From Acanthaster planci (Eukaryota; Echinodermata; Asteroidea; Valvatida; Acanthasteridae): DNA of 64,000 nucleotides. Of this stretch, positions 33,701 to 48,700 are shown one piece after another. The stretch's first letter is position 1; every line of letters starts with the position of its first letter. Both the position numbers and the translations under genes were made by a program. The stretch is taken from positions 1,305,296 through 1,369,295 of the forward strand of contig NW_019091408.1 of NCBI RefSeq assembly GCF_001949145.1, written 5' to 3'. The notes beneath the pieces are model-generated. The model was not told where the DNA came from. It worked only from the letters and a program-made list of their open reading frames with translations, and ran no database searches.

Positions 33701-36700
33701 ACAGCCATCCATTCCAAGAAGGAGCATTCCACATGGTCCAAATTACTTTATGAGACACTTCCTGGGCCACAGAGCCAAGATAAATTCCTAGCATACTCAA
33801 GACTAGAGGTGATGATTTTTATGCCAGACAAGCAGGGGAAATAGCGAATCATGTAGACTAAGGTTTTGTCCCCAGTTTCGGAACCATGATGAAACTATGC
33901 AAGACTTCAACCTCTGGCACAATGTTAGATGCAATGATGTTCCTGTTGTAGTAATGGAACCCATACTGACTAACAGCTTCCATGGTAAGGGGCCCAAAGT
34001 GTCAATCTGGGGCCTCATGGCAACGTTGGAGGTGAAAACAAGGCGTGAGAAAGGGACTACTGATTTGTCAACACTACAACCCTTACCGTGGTCAGACTGG
34101 GCGAACGTCCCGACCAGGAAGTCCAGCGTGGCAATGCCCAGTACAGCCAGCAAGATCAGCTGCATCTTGACCACCCACTTGACTCCGGCAATGTTGACCG
34201 CCAGCAGGAGGAGGATGGTGGCTATGCCCACCCCCCGGACTGCCCAAGTGTTCTCCCAATTAAAGGTCTCGGCAATGGACTCGCCAAAGCCCGTGCAGTA
34301 GAGGGCGCATGCCACGGTCTGTGCATGAACATGAGGAAACAATTCCATGCAGTGGTCAAGGATGAAATCTAGACTTAACCCTATCCATTGAATGCAACAA
34401 AATGCACTGATTCAGAATGGAAATCTAGGTTTAGCCCCATCTCTGTGTAATGAAACAGAATGCAACAGTGGTGAAAAGTTACATATATTATTGCATTTAG
34501 AAGAGGCAGAGTACATGTACATGTACACTGTAAAACTTGACGGGGGGCAAGGCTGGTGTTTATCCAGTGTACTACACAGTGCCACAGAACCCAACAGTGC
34601 ATGTGGATGTAACGTACATGTACATGTACATGTGTTTACTGCATGAAGCAGGATTCTCAAATCAGCTGTGTTGCATTCTGTTGGGGGTTAGAGTTGATTT
34701 GGAAAACATTTACGGAAAATATCGCACACCTTCTAACCCGTTTATCACTGTAATAAAACCACCCAGCCTGTTACATGTACTTTCCCTACTGCTAGAAACT
34801 GCCCAGGTGTTCTATATTTTCTTAATTCATTAGTGACTGCATGCTATGCAATACATTGTAGTACAGGTGTTAAAACTTCGAAATGCTTGGCGATTTGACC
34901 ATCTTTCTACATGTACGGTATTCTGTTTTCACTCTGAATTTTCCTTTTTGATTCAGAATTTTCTGAATTCATGTTCTGCTTCTACTTCCGAATTCCAATT
35001 CCAGCTTAATTACAATGAACACTATAGCTACCGTAGTGAGTTGAACTGACCTAAAATGGACAGTTCAATCAGCATTTGTTTGTTTCAATTTAAGCCTTTC
35101 TTGCACTTACCTGCCCAAAAACATATAACATCCCTATAGCTCCCCCTATCCTCGCTCCTAGAACCTTGGAGACTAAGAAATAGACACCGCCACTTTCTAC
35201 ATGACACCTCTCACAGACGCCAATGGCTGCTAGAGCAGCAATGAGTGCTACTAAAACTGTAAGTACAACTATGAGGCAAGATAGGCCAATCCCTGCATTA
35301 CCCTGTGGGGAAAAAAAAGGAGAAAAATAAACTATTATACCGTACATTTAATAGTATAAATATACCCATACACATGTGTACATATACATGTATAATAGTC
35401 TGCATATCCTGGTACCGTACATGTACATGCATACAAAATGAGTATGACAAAAACATTGAATGTTTACCAGTACAATGGTACATGAGGTGACAGATGAAAT
35501 GTTTTATTTCACGAGGTCAAGCTGAGCGGCACGGAACATTTCATCAGTCACTGAAATGAAATTATTCTTACCACTGCACAAATGTGAAATATTAATTGTT
35601 TTATACAACACCTGTACATTGTAAATCCTCGTCATCATTTCCTCTTCTGTTAGAACAAATGGTCGTCTTGTATTAATGGCCACCATTTTGTGAAACAGAT
35701 TCAATTCTGCAGCGCGGCCATCGCACCAGTACTGTGCAATGTTAGACTGGTTCATTATTTTCTTCTTTCTTAATGGGAATGAAATATATGAAATGGGGGC
35801 GAGAACCAGGCAATTAGGTGAAATGAAGTTCTATTCAATGGTATCCTTGAATTGAACAACTAATTCAATGAGATGTGATCAACGATCCACCAATCAGATG
35901 TCAAGGAATTATGCAAGTATTGCATAACGTACATGTACGTGTACTGTGTAATACTGAAGTAACATGTGTACAACACATGTACATCTCCTGTGTGCACAGA
36001 CTGCTTAGGGCACCATTTTTTAGTATGATCTTTACATACATGTACATGTATCAAGATTTGTTCACAGGATGAGTCACCATTGAAAAGCATACAAAAACTT
36101 CCAGTTTGTAACAAACGCAGGTAACCAGCCCAAACCTCATCAAACATGTGTTGCTGGCAACTGGTTCTCTGCCACTCGGCTAACCGAGTTTAGTTGTAAA
36201 GCAATCATTTCTACTTTGTAGCGGACCCAGCTCAAGTTGAAAAGTTTTGAAGCTGCTCTATTTCCTCACCACAACCCAGCCAGTTCTTAAGAAGATGACC
36301 ACACCGAAAATGTTGATCATGCACGATGTGAAGACACCATCCCAGGTACCGAAGAGTACAGGCTCCCGGACAAAAAAGTTGGCTTTCCACCATGGCTTCT
36401 GGCTTGTCAATGATCCCTGGAGAAAATAAATAGAGTAAAGCAAACTACAATCACTGGGAGATCAAGTACTCTATCAATCTTGCCTCAAGATTGCTTCAAC
36501 TCAAATAACAGTCCATATCGAGATCATGAGATGCATCCTAAAAGAGCAGCTCAACATTTTCAAAGGAATGGTAATTTCTTTGATCTGTGTGCCTCAATCA
36601 CAACGTAGCATTAGGGCTTATACATGTACATGTACATTGCATACTGTACAAACTCTAACTGCCGAGGCGTTTTTCTGCAAAGTTTTGTGATTTTTTGAAT

Positions 36701-39700
36701 CCTCTCAAATCTACCACTGTGTTGGAAACTACATGTAAGTGTACAAGGGCCATCAAGCTCTTTGTAAAGAACTGTAACAGCGACTGGGCTAAACATGTAC
36801 ATTGTACTGGTCCAGGGTGGGAATTTACGTTTAATTTGAAAAACATTTAGAAAACTTTCCCATACCATTTCAATGTGTAACCTTACCATGGTGTCATTGA
36901 AACAAACTGTACACAATGTAAGTTGTTGACACAAAGTTCCAGTGGTGAACTGTGGTATTCCTTTGATATGACCAAGAGTAAAGTGTTCCTAAAATCAGAT
37001 TACATGTACATTAGACAGGCATCGCATATAATAAAAGTGAGAGCAAGATTGTGTGTGGAAATCAAAATGCCAAACCTACAAAAGGGGTAGTTCCATTAAA
37101 ATGTTTGGGAATACAAGTTACGGATTTGAAATTTTTTTGGTTTAAACGTGTAAACGTCCCCCCCTTAGTGTAGTGTACGAACCGGTACTGTTGTCATGGT
37201 TGTGGTCAAAAGTTTACAAGCACTATGAAATGAATGTGTTTATCTATTCCTGTGCAGCTGGCAACCATTCTTTTTCTACATGATTAGTCAAAGCATTTCC
37301 GTTATCAGATACTTTATACATGTACTTTATAAATATTTAATACTTTTGTTACAGTTTCAGGTAAATAAAGTACCGTACATGTAGACATGCCAAAATAGAT
37401 GCCAACAATTAGCACAGTCTTTCCAATTGTAATTAAACACTTCCAGTCTAAGTGTAATTAAAGGTTTGACCTCAACTTTGACTGCTTCGTTTTAGAAACT
37501 CCTCCATGTACATGTACCGTAAACTCCTTGTGATCATGAACAGATCTAGGAAGCTGGGAGAGTTGGGTAAATACATGTACATGTATAATCAAGATAGAAG
37601 TAAGTTAATATATTCATGAGAGTGAAAATATTCCTCTGCACATGTACCGGTACACATACACATACCTGTATATGTACCGGTACATGTAAGGGGATGTGAA
37701 ATACAGTAATCGACTAAACGCAAGTCTAATAAAAAGTATAACATTGTGTTGATAGATGAAACTTCTTTTCACTAAAACCTCCAGCCTCTAATATTCATGA
37801 TAAGGTTTCACAGCAAATGAAGATGGAAGAAAGCTTATCTGCACTTGTCAACTGAATGCATGATCAGATGATGGATACTGGTAACTGCGACCTACCGGTA
37901 CATGTACATGTATGTACCAGTACATGAAATATAATCTCCCACACATACATGTACTGCCACAGTGTGATTTTTTCCTCCTAACAGTTGACCATCAGTGCCA
38001 AGCTAACATGATGCCAGGCAACAAATGACTGCCAAAGGGTAATCAAATCTTAACCTAACATGGCCCTCTCCTACATGTGCATGTACATATTGACACAGAT
38101 GGATCTACATGTACACATACACTGTACCAACACAGTTGGATGTGTTCAAGATAACATACTGTACAGGGATCTAATATACAGGGATGTCTGTACATGTACA
38201 TTGTACATACATGTACATGTACATACATTTACATGTACTGTACATGTACTGTACTGTAGTAGGCATGGTACATGTACATTGTAAATTTCATTAAAATCCC
38301 CAAATCCAGAAAAATCTATCCAAAATATATCAATAATTATATGTAATTCTCTTCTAAACAATATGTAACCCACTCTGCAAAAAAGGGTAATAAGTCGTGC
38401 AATTCCAAAATATGTTATGGCCTGTTCTGGAAGAAGGCAAAATGTCTTAAAAATGTGATTTTGTGTTTTTTCCTCTATTAGCTTGTATAACATTTATGTA
38501 TTCAGAATTTGTGACTACAAACATGGATACTGATAAATAAAGATGAAAAATTGATCATTCAGTAGGAAATCCTACATAGCATTGTGTTTCCAAGTGTTAC
38601 ACTTTCTGAGCTTTTGCTCAGAAAGTGCTTTTATTGTATCCAAAAATGTGGATATCTCTGGAACGCAGTGCATATGGGGGCATTCATAAATCAAATTGTA
38701 CCTTTTGATGTACATGTACTCAATCCAGCCACATCAAAAACTGATAACCTGAATCTGGCGACTTATTACCCATTTTTCTAGAGCCGGTCACACATAGTCT
38801 ATCGGATATTTGCCATTACATGTATCTGTTTGTGCATTATACATGGGCAGGACTTCAACGGGTTATTCTTTTGTTGGGCAAAAAATAGGTCAAACACAAA
38901 GTTGTGTTTGTCCCCACAACTAGGGAACAAGTACATGTACATATACATGTGTATGTGTGTGAAGCTGTATTGCTCAAATTTCAAAAAAAGGAAATGCGAC
39001 CTGATGACAGAGATGTATGACCTGCTTGTAAGAGCATCTTTAAAGGATGACTTTTCACTTACATGAAAATATGTAGATCCAAGGAGTGTTATTTATTTAT
39101 CAAGGTCATAAGATGGCAGCAAGATACAATTATGGAGGTGTACAGTATGCAAACGTACCGATGCATGTACCGGTACTGTGTACGTACTGCAATGGCAGTT
39201 TTCAAAGCTGCTGGATATAAACTTCATGAGATATACATACATGCACATTTGTACATGTACATGTACATTTTGCAGCCTGCTTTGTAAATTAAAGTTGCAC
39301 AATGTACCGGTACACATGTACGTAGTACACAGCTGCTCAGATAAAACTTGGCAAATACAGGTATGGTATACCGCTACATACATGTACATGTACGGTAAGT
39401 CTTTTCACATTTGGATCCCATTTAATTAACTAGCAAAACTGAAAATAGAGTAATAATACTTTTGTTTTGAATGTTTTCAACCGCTCTGTAACAGTCCAAC
39501 AATGTCACACAACTTGGGAGTAAATCACATGTACCATGTACTGGTATATAACATTCTACATGTTCTAAAGCAACCCACTCTAAACATGGACATACATGTT
39601 CATGTACATGTATATCCATGTACTGGTACATGTACATGGATGTACATTGACACACAAGTGTTCATACAGTGTACACTTGCCAATGCACAGAATTCATTGC

Positions 39701-42700
39701 TTGGTCCTGTCCACACAAAAGCAGAAAGTGAGGACTAATTTTCTTAGGGGAATTTTTGAGTTACATGTATGTGTATCCATCACAAAAAATGAAGAGGAGG
39801 CTGAAAGAGTGTTTATAATGTGGGTAAAATTATTTTTTTTCTCGCCGAGGTTTAACATCCATGTGAGTAAATTAACCATGTGTGAAAATTTTTCCATGCA
39901 GTATACTAACTACATGTACATGTACAGTATCTTTAAAGCTCCAACATCCCCTTGAATCACATTCAATCATGCCTATAGCCTAGCTTCATTCTCATATTGA
40001 CCCTGTACGGTGCATCATCCTTTCTGCCAACAGCATCTGAAATCAATAAATTGCCGGCTTCCCTCTCCATAGCTATTTGCACCAGGACAAGTCTCATTTC
40101 ATATTCCAAACACAATGACAGATGGATTGTAGTGATATACTGGCTGTGTGGGAGAGGATTATAAGGTGGATATGGCAAAACTAATGTGTACAGCTTTTCC
40201 CTCGGGCAATTACTGTACATGTACCTGTCCGGGTACATGTGTATTAAAAGGAGCTGTGTGGGTGCATACTCCAGCAGGAATCATCCCAGGAGAAAGTACA
40301 TGTACCATTGATGAATTTCACATATCTTTATCATGAAGATGTAAATGAACATATCAGTATGACATACATGTACATGCAGTTTGTGTATTGTGAACATTTA
40401 ATTTCAAGCCCACAAAATCGCAGCATCTGCAAGTAATGAACATGTCAATATGCGTACTTAGACTAGCCATGAAAGCAAGAATACATGTACGTATGTACAT
40501 GTATATCAAGATAGTGAAACAAAGCCCTGAAATACGGTATTGTACAGCAAAGCGTATATGAGTGTTTTTTGTTTGCTCTGTTTTTTACAGTCGTATCTAT
40601 TTGTACTTGATGATAGCACAGGTATGACCAACATGCATGACAGTAAATTTAGTTAATTTATTTACCATGTTAACACTGATTTTTTCTTTTACAATGTGAA
40701 TGCTGTGGAAGTTTTATCACCAAAATCCTAAGGACAGTGCAAGTCTGGTAAAGTCAAAATATTTCTCAAAATGTTTCGAGTTTACAGACCAAAAGAAGTC
40801 TGGCAGCACTGGAGTAAAGAAAACAGTCAAAGTGTGCTGTTATAGTAGGGACTCCACATTGCATTTCCATGCACCATTAACATGCATGTAAACTACACGA
40901 GGTACCGGTAAGTTCAAAACATGGCAAACATGTAAACTCTTTTTGGGGACAAAAAGTCTTTAGACAGAATGCCTTTCAAAACAATTTATCTGGAGGATAA
41001 CCCTCAATATTCACACAACTTTGGGATGAGGCCAAAAATGTTTTGCATTTCTGTCATTCTAAAAAAACCAAAGGGCGGACAGACGACAGAAAGAGAAGCC
41101 TGCATGTTGATTGAAACTTTAATCAATAAGATCAGCTGCAACCTCAAGACGTGACACGTACATGTAACAGGCTGTACATGTATATGTCATGCACAGTATT
41201 TAGGCATAATTCAGCTGGCAGTTCCATCGCTGAGAATGGGATTGGAAATGTATGGTTTTAATGTGGTTTTATATAATCAGCAAAACACTGAAACTTTGTT
41301 TGAAAGCCAAAGCTACATGTACAGGTATGGTAAGTCTTCAGAGATGCAGTCTTCAATATCTAACTACATGTACACTTTACCCAGACATGCCAGAGTGGCT
41401 GGCCCCAATCCTGTTCAAAACCTCCTCCCACTTGTCTCCTGCTACATTATAGGCTGGTGTACAATGTATCACACGATGTCACTTCACCTACACATGGCTG
41501 ATTTTGACTGATATGGATAGGGTAATCACGTGTATTTTTGTAACAAGTTGATTCCAATATGCGCAGCATACCATAGGTACGGTATATTGTATTATAAACG
41601 AAACGGACGTGTACTGGCCACCAAAAATTGTTACTGAAAGATGTGATCAAGAACAAAAGCAAGAACAAACATGCCTCTGTAACTTGGACAAATTCACATC
41701 ACGAGGAAGGGTAACAAACAAGCATGCATGCATATCGGTACACTACACTGTACTGTCTATAGATTGCTGTCATATTGCCCACCATAAAAATATTACCTTT
41801 GGTTAATATCAGTTAAGTACCTCATAATAAATTTCTTCGACTTTTAAAGAGGTCTGTATGGTATTTTCATAAAGTAATGTTTAGTAGTGGTGTTTATTCC
41901 ACATATTTTGTGTTTTGATAGCTGCCTGAGATATATTTTAACACTTACTGAACTTGATTTGCTTTGGTAGTGATGGCCAGCGGTAGTTTAACAGCAGCCA
42001 CAGTATGCAAAAATGTGACTGTGACATGTATACGATGTACGTAGATGTATAGAAAGAACAGACCCTACCGGTACATAATGTGTATTCATTGCATTTTCTG
42101 TACAGCATAGAGGTACCATACATGTACATGTACGTGTACTCAGTCAGCCAAGCTGACGTGATACTCACTCTGACGACAATGCCAGTTTCTGGGGAGCAGT
42201 GCCCTCGAGGAAGCACAGCAATGAAGATGCTAATGCAGGACAAGGTGAGAGCATATGGCATCTCAAGACATCAGTCAATCTCAGTGCCGAGCATGTCAGC
42301 ATGTGCATTCCCAAAACACCATTTTGTATACAGAGATATTTCTGCATTTTACCATGTTTACATGTACACTGTTTAATCAGCCATGTTCCTAGAAGCTGAG
42401 TGCCATGTATTTTTTTTCTTTCACCAGATAAAGTACATGTACCGTGTACTCACAGTGCACATGTCAGCCATGTATTTACAAATTTCATGAAGACTTCATC
42501 CAAATTGTATTCCAAATGTCCACAGTAAAATTGACACACGCACTTTAATCACCCCCCCCCCAAAAAAAAAACCCTTCCAAACCACTCTGAATTGTCACAG
42601 TGCCCAAAAAAGCTTGGTACAAATTCTGGAGGTCCAATCGATGAGGAAGCATGACAACCGTTGGGTAATAGCCAGCCAATCGAAGCGCAGTCAACTCGCT

Positions 42701-45700
42701 ATGAGTACAATATTGACATACTCCAGAGCAAGCAGCTGCCACCATCTGACCATACAGGAACAACACAATACTGTATACATATTATATGCCGGTATACAGG
42801 CATAACAGGCATCATGTATCAGCCAGTATGACTGGAAAGCATCAATTTTGCAGATGTGTACATGTACATGTACATACCGGTACATGGTACAATCTACCGT
42901 ACCATCCACCCAGGGTATACCGGTAGTATAAACTGTACATGTACAGTGTACAATGCAAACAATTGTAATACTTTTGCAATTAATGTGCATTTTGTACTTG
43001 TATTACATGTACTGTACATGTACAAGAAATTTACAAACTATCAGAAATTAGAGAATTTTCACCCTCTGTTTTTTTCTATTAAAGGTTCTTCACTTTCGCA
43101 AGTTTGTACCTGTACATGAAAACAAAACAAATTATTATTTTCAATTAGCCGTTCGGCCATTGTACACAGTATACTCCCCCATTCTAACTTTTTGGCAAAC
43201 AAGGAACAAAACTGCTTAGAATTACATAGGCCTACATGTACATGTACATGTGGAATTTAGCTCTAAGGCTGACCCCTTAGACATGTCTTGTAACATAAGG
43301 CAATGTACTGTACTGTACACAACACATGAAGTGTACATACATGTACATGTACATGATGCATGCAATCAATGAACATGGGATCCTACATTGTAAATGTTCA
43401 TTTGTATTAAGTGAAACCCTGGTTAGGAAGTTTGAGAAACGTACACATAAATGTACTACATGTACTTAGCCTACATTTGCATTTACATGTACATGAATGT
43501 ACTGAGCTGAACCATCACATACATGTTAAAGGACCTGGCTCTTTTTCCTCAAAACAGGACAATTTATCACTGGGATACCTAGAATTCCTCAAAGCAACTG
43601 AAAGTCAGCCGCTGATGCTCTTTGCTCAGTTAAATTATTGGAGAAAACTTTGAAATTAAACCTCCAGTACCGGTACTTGTACCGGTACTTACATGTACAT
43701 GTACATGTACACTATTGCTGTCATAAAAGTTAATGGAAATCTTATTTACATGTAAAATGCACTTGAACATGTACATGTACCATACATGTACTGTACGTAA
43801 GATTTTCTGTTAGGAAAACTCAGTAAAAATACAGTTATTTCAGGCTAATTGAAACATGAAACACATATAAACATTTTTAGTTTTCATGAAGGTGTACACG
43901 TACCGTATGTACATGTAATACTCATCAAGCCATCCAGCATTTACAATGTGGCTTAATTAAATTACAGTCCAGAGCAGGTACAGCGTACAGTGTATACATG
44001 TACATGTACATACAGTACATTACATGTACATGTAATGCTTGGATCAGACCACCCAACTGGTAATAAATCAAGCTCCTAGGTATTGTTATTCACTTTGAAT
44101 TTGGCAAGACAGAAAAAATACCTGCAGGCCCTGCTAATATCACCACGTGTACAAATATATCTTAGCAATAATATTTAGTGTAAATATTCAAAGCAGGATT
44201 ACAAGCTGAAAATGATACCTGCCGGTAATTATCGTACTATTCTAGTTTTTTTACTTGTAACTGAACATGTCCTACACAATACTGTACAAATTTAAGGTTT
44301 TAGAAATATTTGTGACTCACATATTATAAGAATAATTATTTCAAGCTGCTAACTAGTTTCCTTTTTTTACATCATGTAGAGTGAAGAAATCACCTGGAAA
44401 TGGTACATGTATTTATTTCACTGAGTAAAATTAACTGTTCAATTGTTCATGGAGGGCCTGTGAGTTGAATAAATTAACATACTGGTACCAGTAGCTACAT
44501 GTATGCTAGAAAAACTGTTTATTACATACATGTAATTGGAAGTATTAAAATGTGTTCTATACAGCAGACCCAATGTAAGGTAATTACCAGTACAGACTGT
44601 ACATGTATGTGTTCATGTACTGTAATGTACACATATACCGGGGGTACATGTACTATAGATATACTGGTACATACATGTACTGTATACATGTATGTACATG
44701 TAGGTACCCATGGATGTACATGTACTATCACATGTACACAACAAATTGTATGCAAGATCACATGTCGCTGATAACATACACGTACATGTACAGATGTACT
44801 TAGAATTTTTTGTCTAATCTTTCCTTTGCATTTTCTAAATCAGTTACTACATGTACATGTACATTGTAATGCAACATGGTACAGGTGCACAGATCTACAC
44901 GAGCATACACGTCTGTACACACATACACGTACAGTAGGTGTGTGTATTTTCAGTTATTTTATTGCCTTTTATTTTCCTTTTTGTTTCTACATTACTTTGC
45001 TGGGGAAGGGCTTAATGCACATGTACCATACAGGCAGGTTGGGCCATAATACTCTCAACCTTTACTGCCACACAATGTACAGGGCCTATGCATGCCATCA
45101 CTTGTGCAATTGTTTAAAGGAAATAAAAATGTCATCTTTGTTTTATAACATTGTTGTCTATGTCATCACAAACAGCTGTTCACTGACTGTATTCCAGAAA
45201 CGTACCGTACATGTACATGTATCTGTGGCCACTGCTTCATTTCGAACAACATGGGTAGTGGGTTGAAGGCTGATCATGTATGCACACTATGTTGTACATA
45301 CCCTGCACATGTACCGGTACATGTACATGTACAGTATGCATGTACATGTACTTAAGTCTATACATGTACATGTACATGAGCATTACTGTACATGTATATG
45401 GATTGTCACTCCATACAGTGGCCTACATGTACGTGTAGCTACATGTAGGATTTTACTAGTGGGGGGGCACAAAGGGGACACCATCATCTTATGGGGGCAC
45501 CAGCTTTCAGTGGTGTGCCGTTTTTGGGGGGCATGTTTTTGTCAGCTTGTTCGATATCCATTCATCCGTTTTTGTTGTTTTTTTCAGGGGAAGAGGGCAC
45601 CTGGGGGCACCTGGGAATTTGTGCCTTCCATCCCCCTCCCCCTGTGGCTACACCACTGCCTCCATAGTCATGATTGAAAGATGATGAGACGAACTGTACA

Positions 45701-48700
45701 TGTACATGTATGTCAGTTTTTAGCTAGGTACATGTACATGTATGGCACAATTTACAGCCTGTATAGTGTACATGTACAATGTGCATTGTACTGGTACATA
45801 TACATGTATACATTAAAATTGTATTGTACTGGTATGGTGCATCATAACACTAAAATCTGCTTAACTACCGGTAACATGACTAATACACAAGGTCTGCTTT
45901 AATTGCATGTTTGGACTACTCTCTGGGGTCTTTCAACACAAACGGACACATACATGTACGGTACACCTGTACAATATCAGGGAGAAACAAAATTCTCCTT
46001 ACTTTTTATGCTACTTTTGTGCATAAATTAGCATACATAAATAATGGCATGTCATGAGTACATTTACTATACATGTACATTTTTATACATGTATCAATAA
46101 ACTTCTATTGTTCAATGTCCATAACTGAATACATGGATAAACCCACAGACACTGACAGACACTGCCAGTATTTGATGGTCCCATTTAACGGTACATACAT
46201 GTACATACTGTACATGTACATCAAGCCACACCGTAATGTTGTGAATAAAATTTTTGAGGCTTTAAGAAGAGGCAATGAAGGATAATTAACGGGCATCCCT
46301 CGTAATTACCGTACTTGACATGCACTGCTTCAGCGGGTTGATAGAAGCATGGCATGGTACTGATATCACTGGAGCACACACTGACATTACTCCTACAGTA
46401 ATACGAAAAAGTGCAATCGTACGGTATTTCAGTAATTTCATAGCCTTTGTCATGTTTGTACATGTGCATACATGTACATGTACATCTACATGTACATGAA
46501 TTTTTTAGATGCAAGGATTGATAAACTATGTACATGTATGAGATACGCGTACATGTAGGGTACAGTATATGCTGCAGTTGCCAAAGAATGTTTGAAAGTG
46601 CAGTTGCCACAGAATGTTTGAAAGTACATGTACCGTTACTGTACATGTATGGTACATGTACATTACATACATACATGTATGTACGGTAGGTGGGTTGGAA
46701 TTTTATCCCTCATAGGTGGAATCCAAGGATTATACCTATTACATGTACATGTACTGTACTGTTCATGTATATGAAACACCTAGCAGAGGGCTAAGTAGTG
46801 GTGAAAATGATTTCATTTGCCAGTTTGCATCATTTACATGTACATGTGGTTTTACTGTGCTTTTTCCAGGAATTTTAGCTGGCACGAGTTCTCTCCCACA
46901 TGGCTGTGACACTTTTTTTTGTGTACAAAAGTGCATAAAGTACCGAACAATGATACCAGTACATGTACATGTAACAACTTAACCCAAGAAATCTGGAGAA
47001 GGGAACCAAATCCCACAAAACCCGTCCCGAATCCGTACATCATCACATGATACCGGGAGGAATAATTATTTTTCAAAAAGTGAGGAGAAGAATGATGTAA
47101 TACCCCTTCCTTTGTCTCCGCCCCCTAAACTTCTGCTGCAATCAGAAGTTGAGATCAAAAGATGCTCTGCACATGAACCTTAGAGAGTTGGACCATAACA
47201 GCAACTGGACTAATGTGCTTGCACCTCCATATGATGTAAAATATGATTTATTGCATTGTGTATGCATTTGTGCTCCCTTACAAGAAGAGCACACAGGAGG
47301 CAGGAGTACATACATGTACATGTACATGTATATATTCACTGCACGTAATTATATTTGTCTGAAGACATTCCATTGAACAGTCGGTCCTAACTGTTTGTTG
47401 ATTTTTAAAAGCAGCTGGACATTTGCATAGCAATGCATAAACCCTAAAGTTACCTGCAGTACATGTACAGTACATATATGTATGTACATGTACGTGCATA
47501 CATACCGTACATGTACATGTACATGTACATACACGGTACTCTGCAAGCATGGTACAATCTACATGTACATCTATAGGAACCGGTACAAGTGTGCACAATT
47601 ACCACATGAATGGATATAAGTACATGTAGCTCCCTAGAATTCCTATGAATGAAGTGCATCCTTTCCCTACTACAGTGTAGCACACTGTCATTACTGTGAC
47701 GTGTGACGCAATGTGTTTACCCATATTGTTCAGGCAGAATGCATACTCATTCATGTAAGAGGCAATCAGGTCTATGATGCTATAGTACATATACATGTGC
47801 ATGTGCCGATAAGCTCCCTAAACACAGGATTCCCCTGGGGTACTGATGCGTGAGGTGGTCAAATTTTGCCAAAATTCTACATGTAGTTCCTTTAACAAAA
47901 GCAAGCATTTTCAAAAAGGCCTAAAATAAATTCTATAGTACGTTTACTCCACATTTCTCCTCTAAAATAAATGTACCGGTAAATCAATATTGTGTTCTGT
48001 GTCCCTCTATTCCATTCTGAACAAAATGAAACTAATCAATTTCAAAATCTACCGGGGGGTACATTCTTTTGCTTTTTCCTTGATGTTTGTCTGTTTCAAG
48101 TGTGAGAGGTACATGTAGTACCGGTAGTCTCAAAAGTCATTAAAATCAGTGAGGTGGGCAACCTCACACCTGAACAGGCAGGAGAAACCCTGTCTGGAAG
48201 TTAGAAAGCAATGACAAAAACACAAAATTTAAAGGGGAAATGAAGAAAATCAAGCCATATGGAGATCCGAGGAGCTCTAATGCTGCTTAATGCCATGCAT
48301 GAGATTGACATTTGGCAGTCATGCCCACCTTGTGCCCAGACTGCATACACAGTGAACCTTATAACCTAACCTGCCCACGGCTTACACAGAATGCACAGAA
48401 ATTGGTCTTTGCATTGAAAAAATGGCAAATCAGGCATTTGAGTTAATGATTAATGCATGTAGGTCAGCCCCTTTAGTGCTGATTTTCAAGTGTGATTTTT
48501 GAACATGATCATGACACGTTGGACATAACAATTTTAAAGGGCACCAACTCAAAAAAATGAAACGTCAAAAATCCATTGTCCCTACCGCACCATACTCTGC
48601 AGGAATTCAACTTTAAAATGTTACAAACTTTAAAGGGACACCAATTCTCTTTCTGAGGCAAGAAGATACCTTTCACTCAATCTTGAAAATCTGAACATTC

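Larger units (their letters stand above)
31989..34086. other. SLC12A8 intron 4
   Basis: Contains a retroelement-like tail (about 32050-32285), a small 14-bp-ended inverted repeat (about 32642-32778) and a MITE (33094-33360). No further coding sequence recognised. Confidence 0.55.

Noticed and set aside
45450-45665. GGGGGGGCACAAAGG...CCCTGTGGCTACACCACTG block as a DNA transposon with inverted ends
   Set aside because: The right end looks like known transposon termini, but the left end does not mirror it well enough for me to claim an element.
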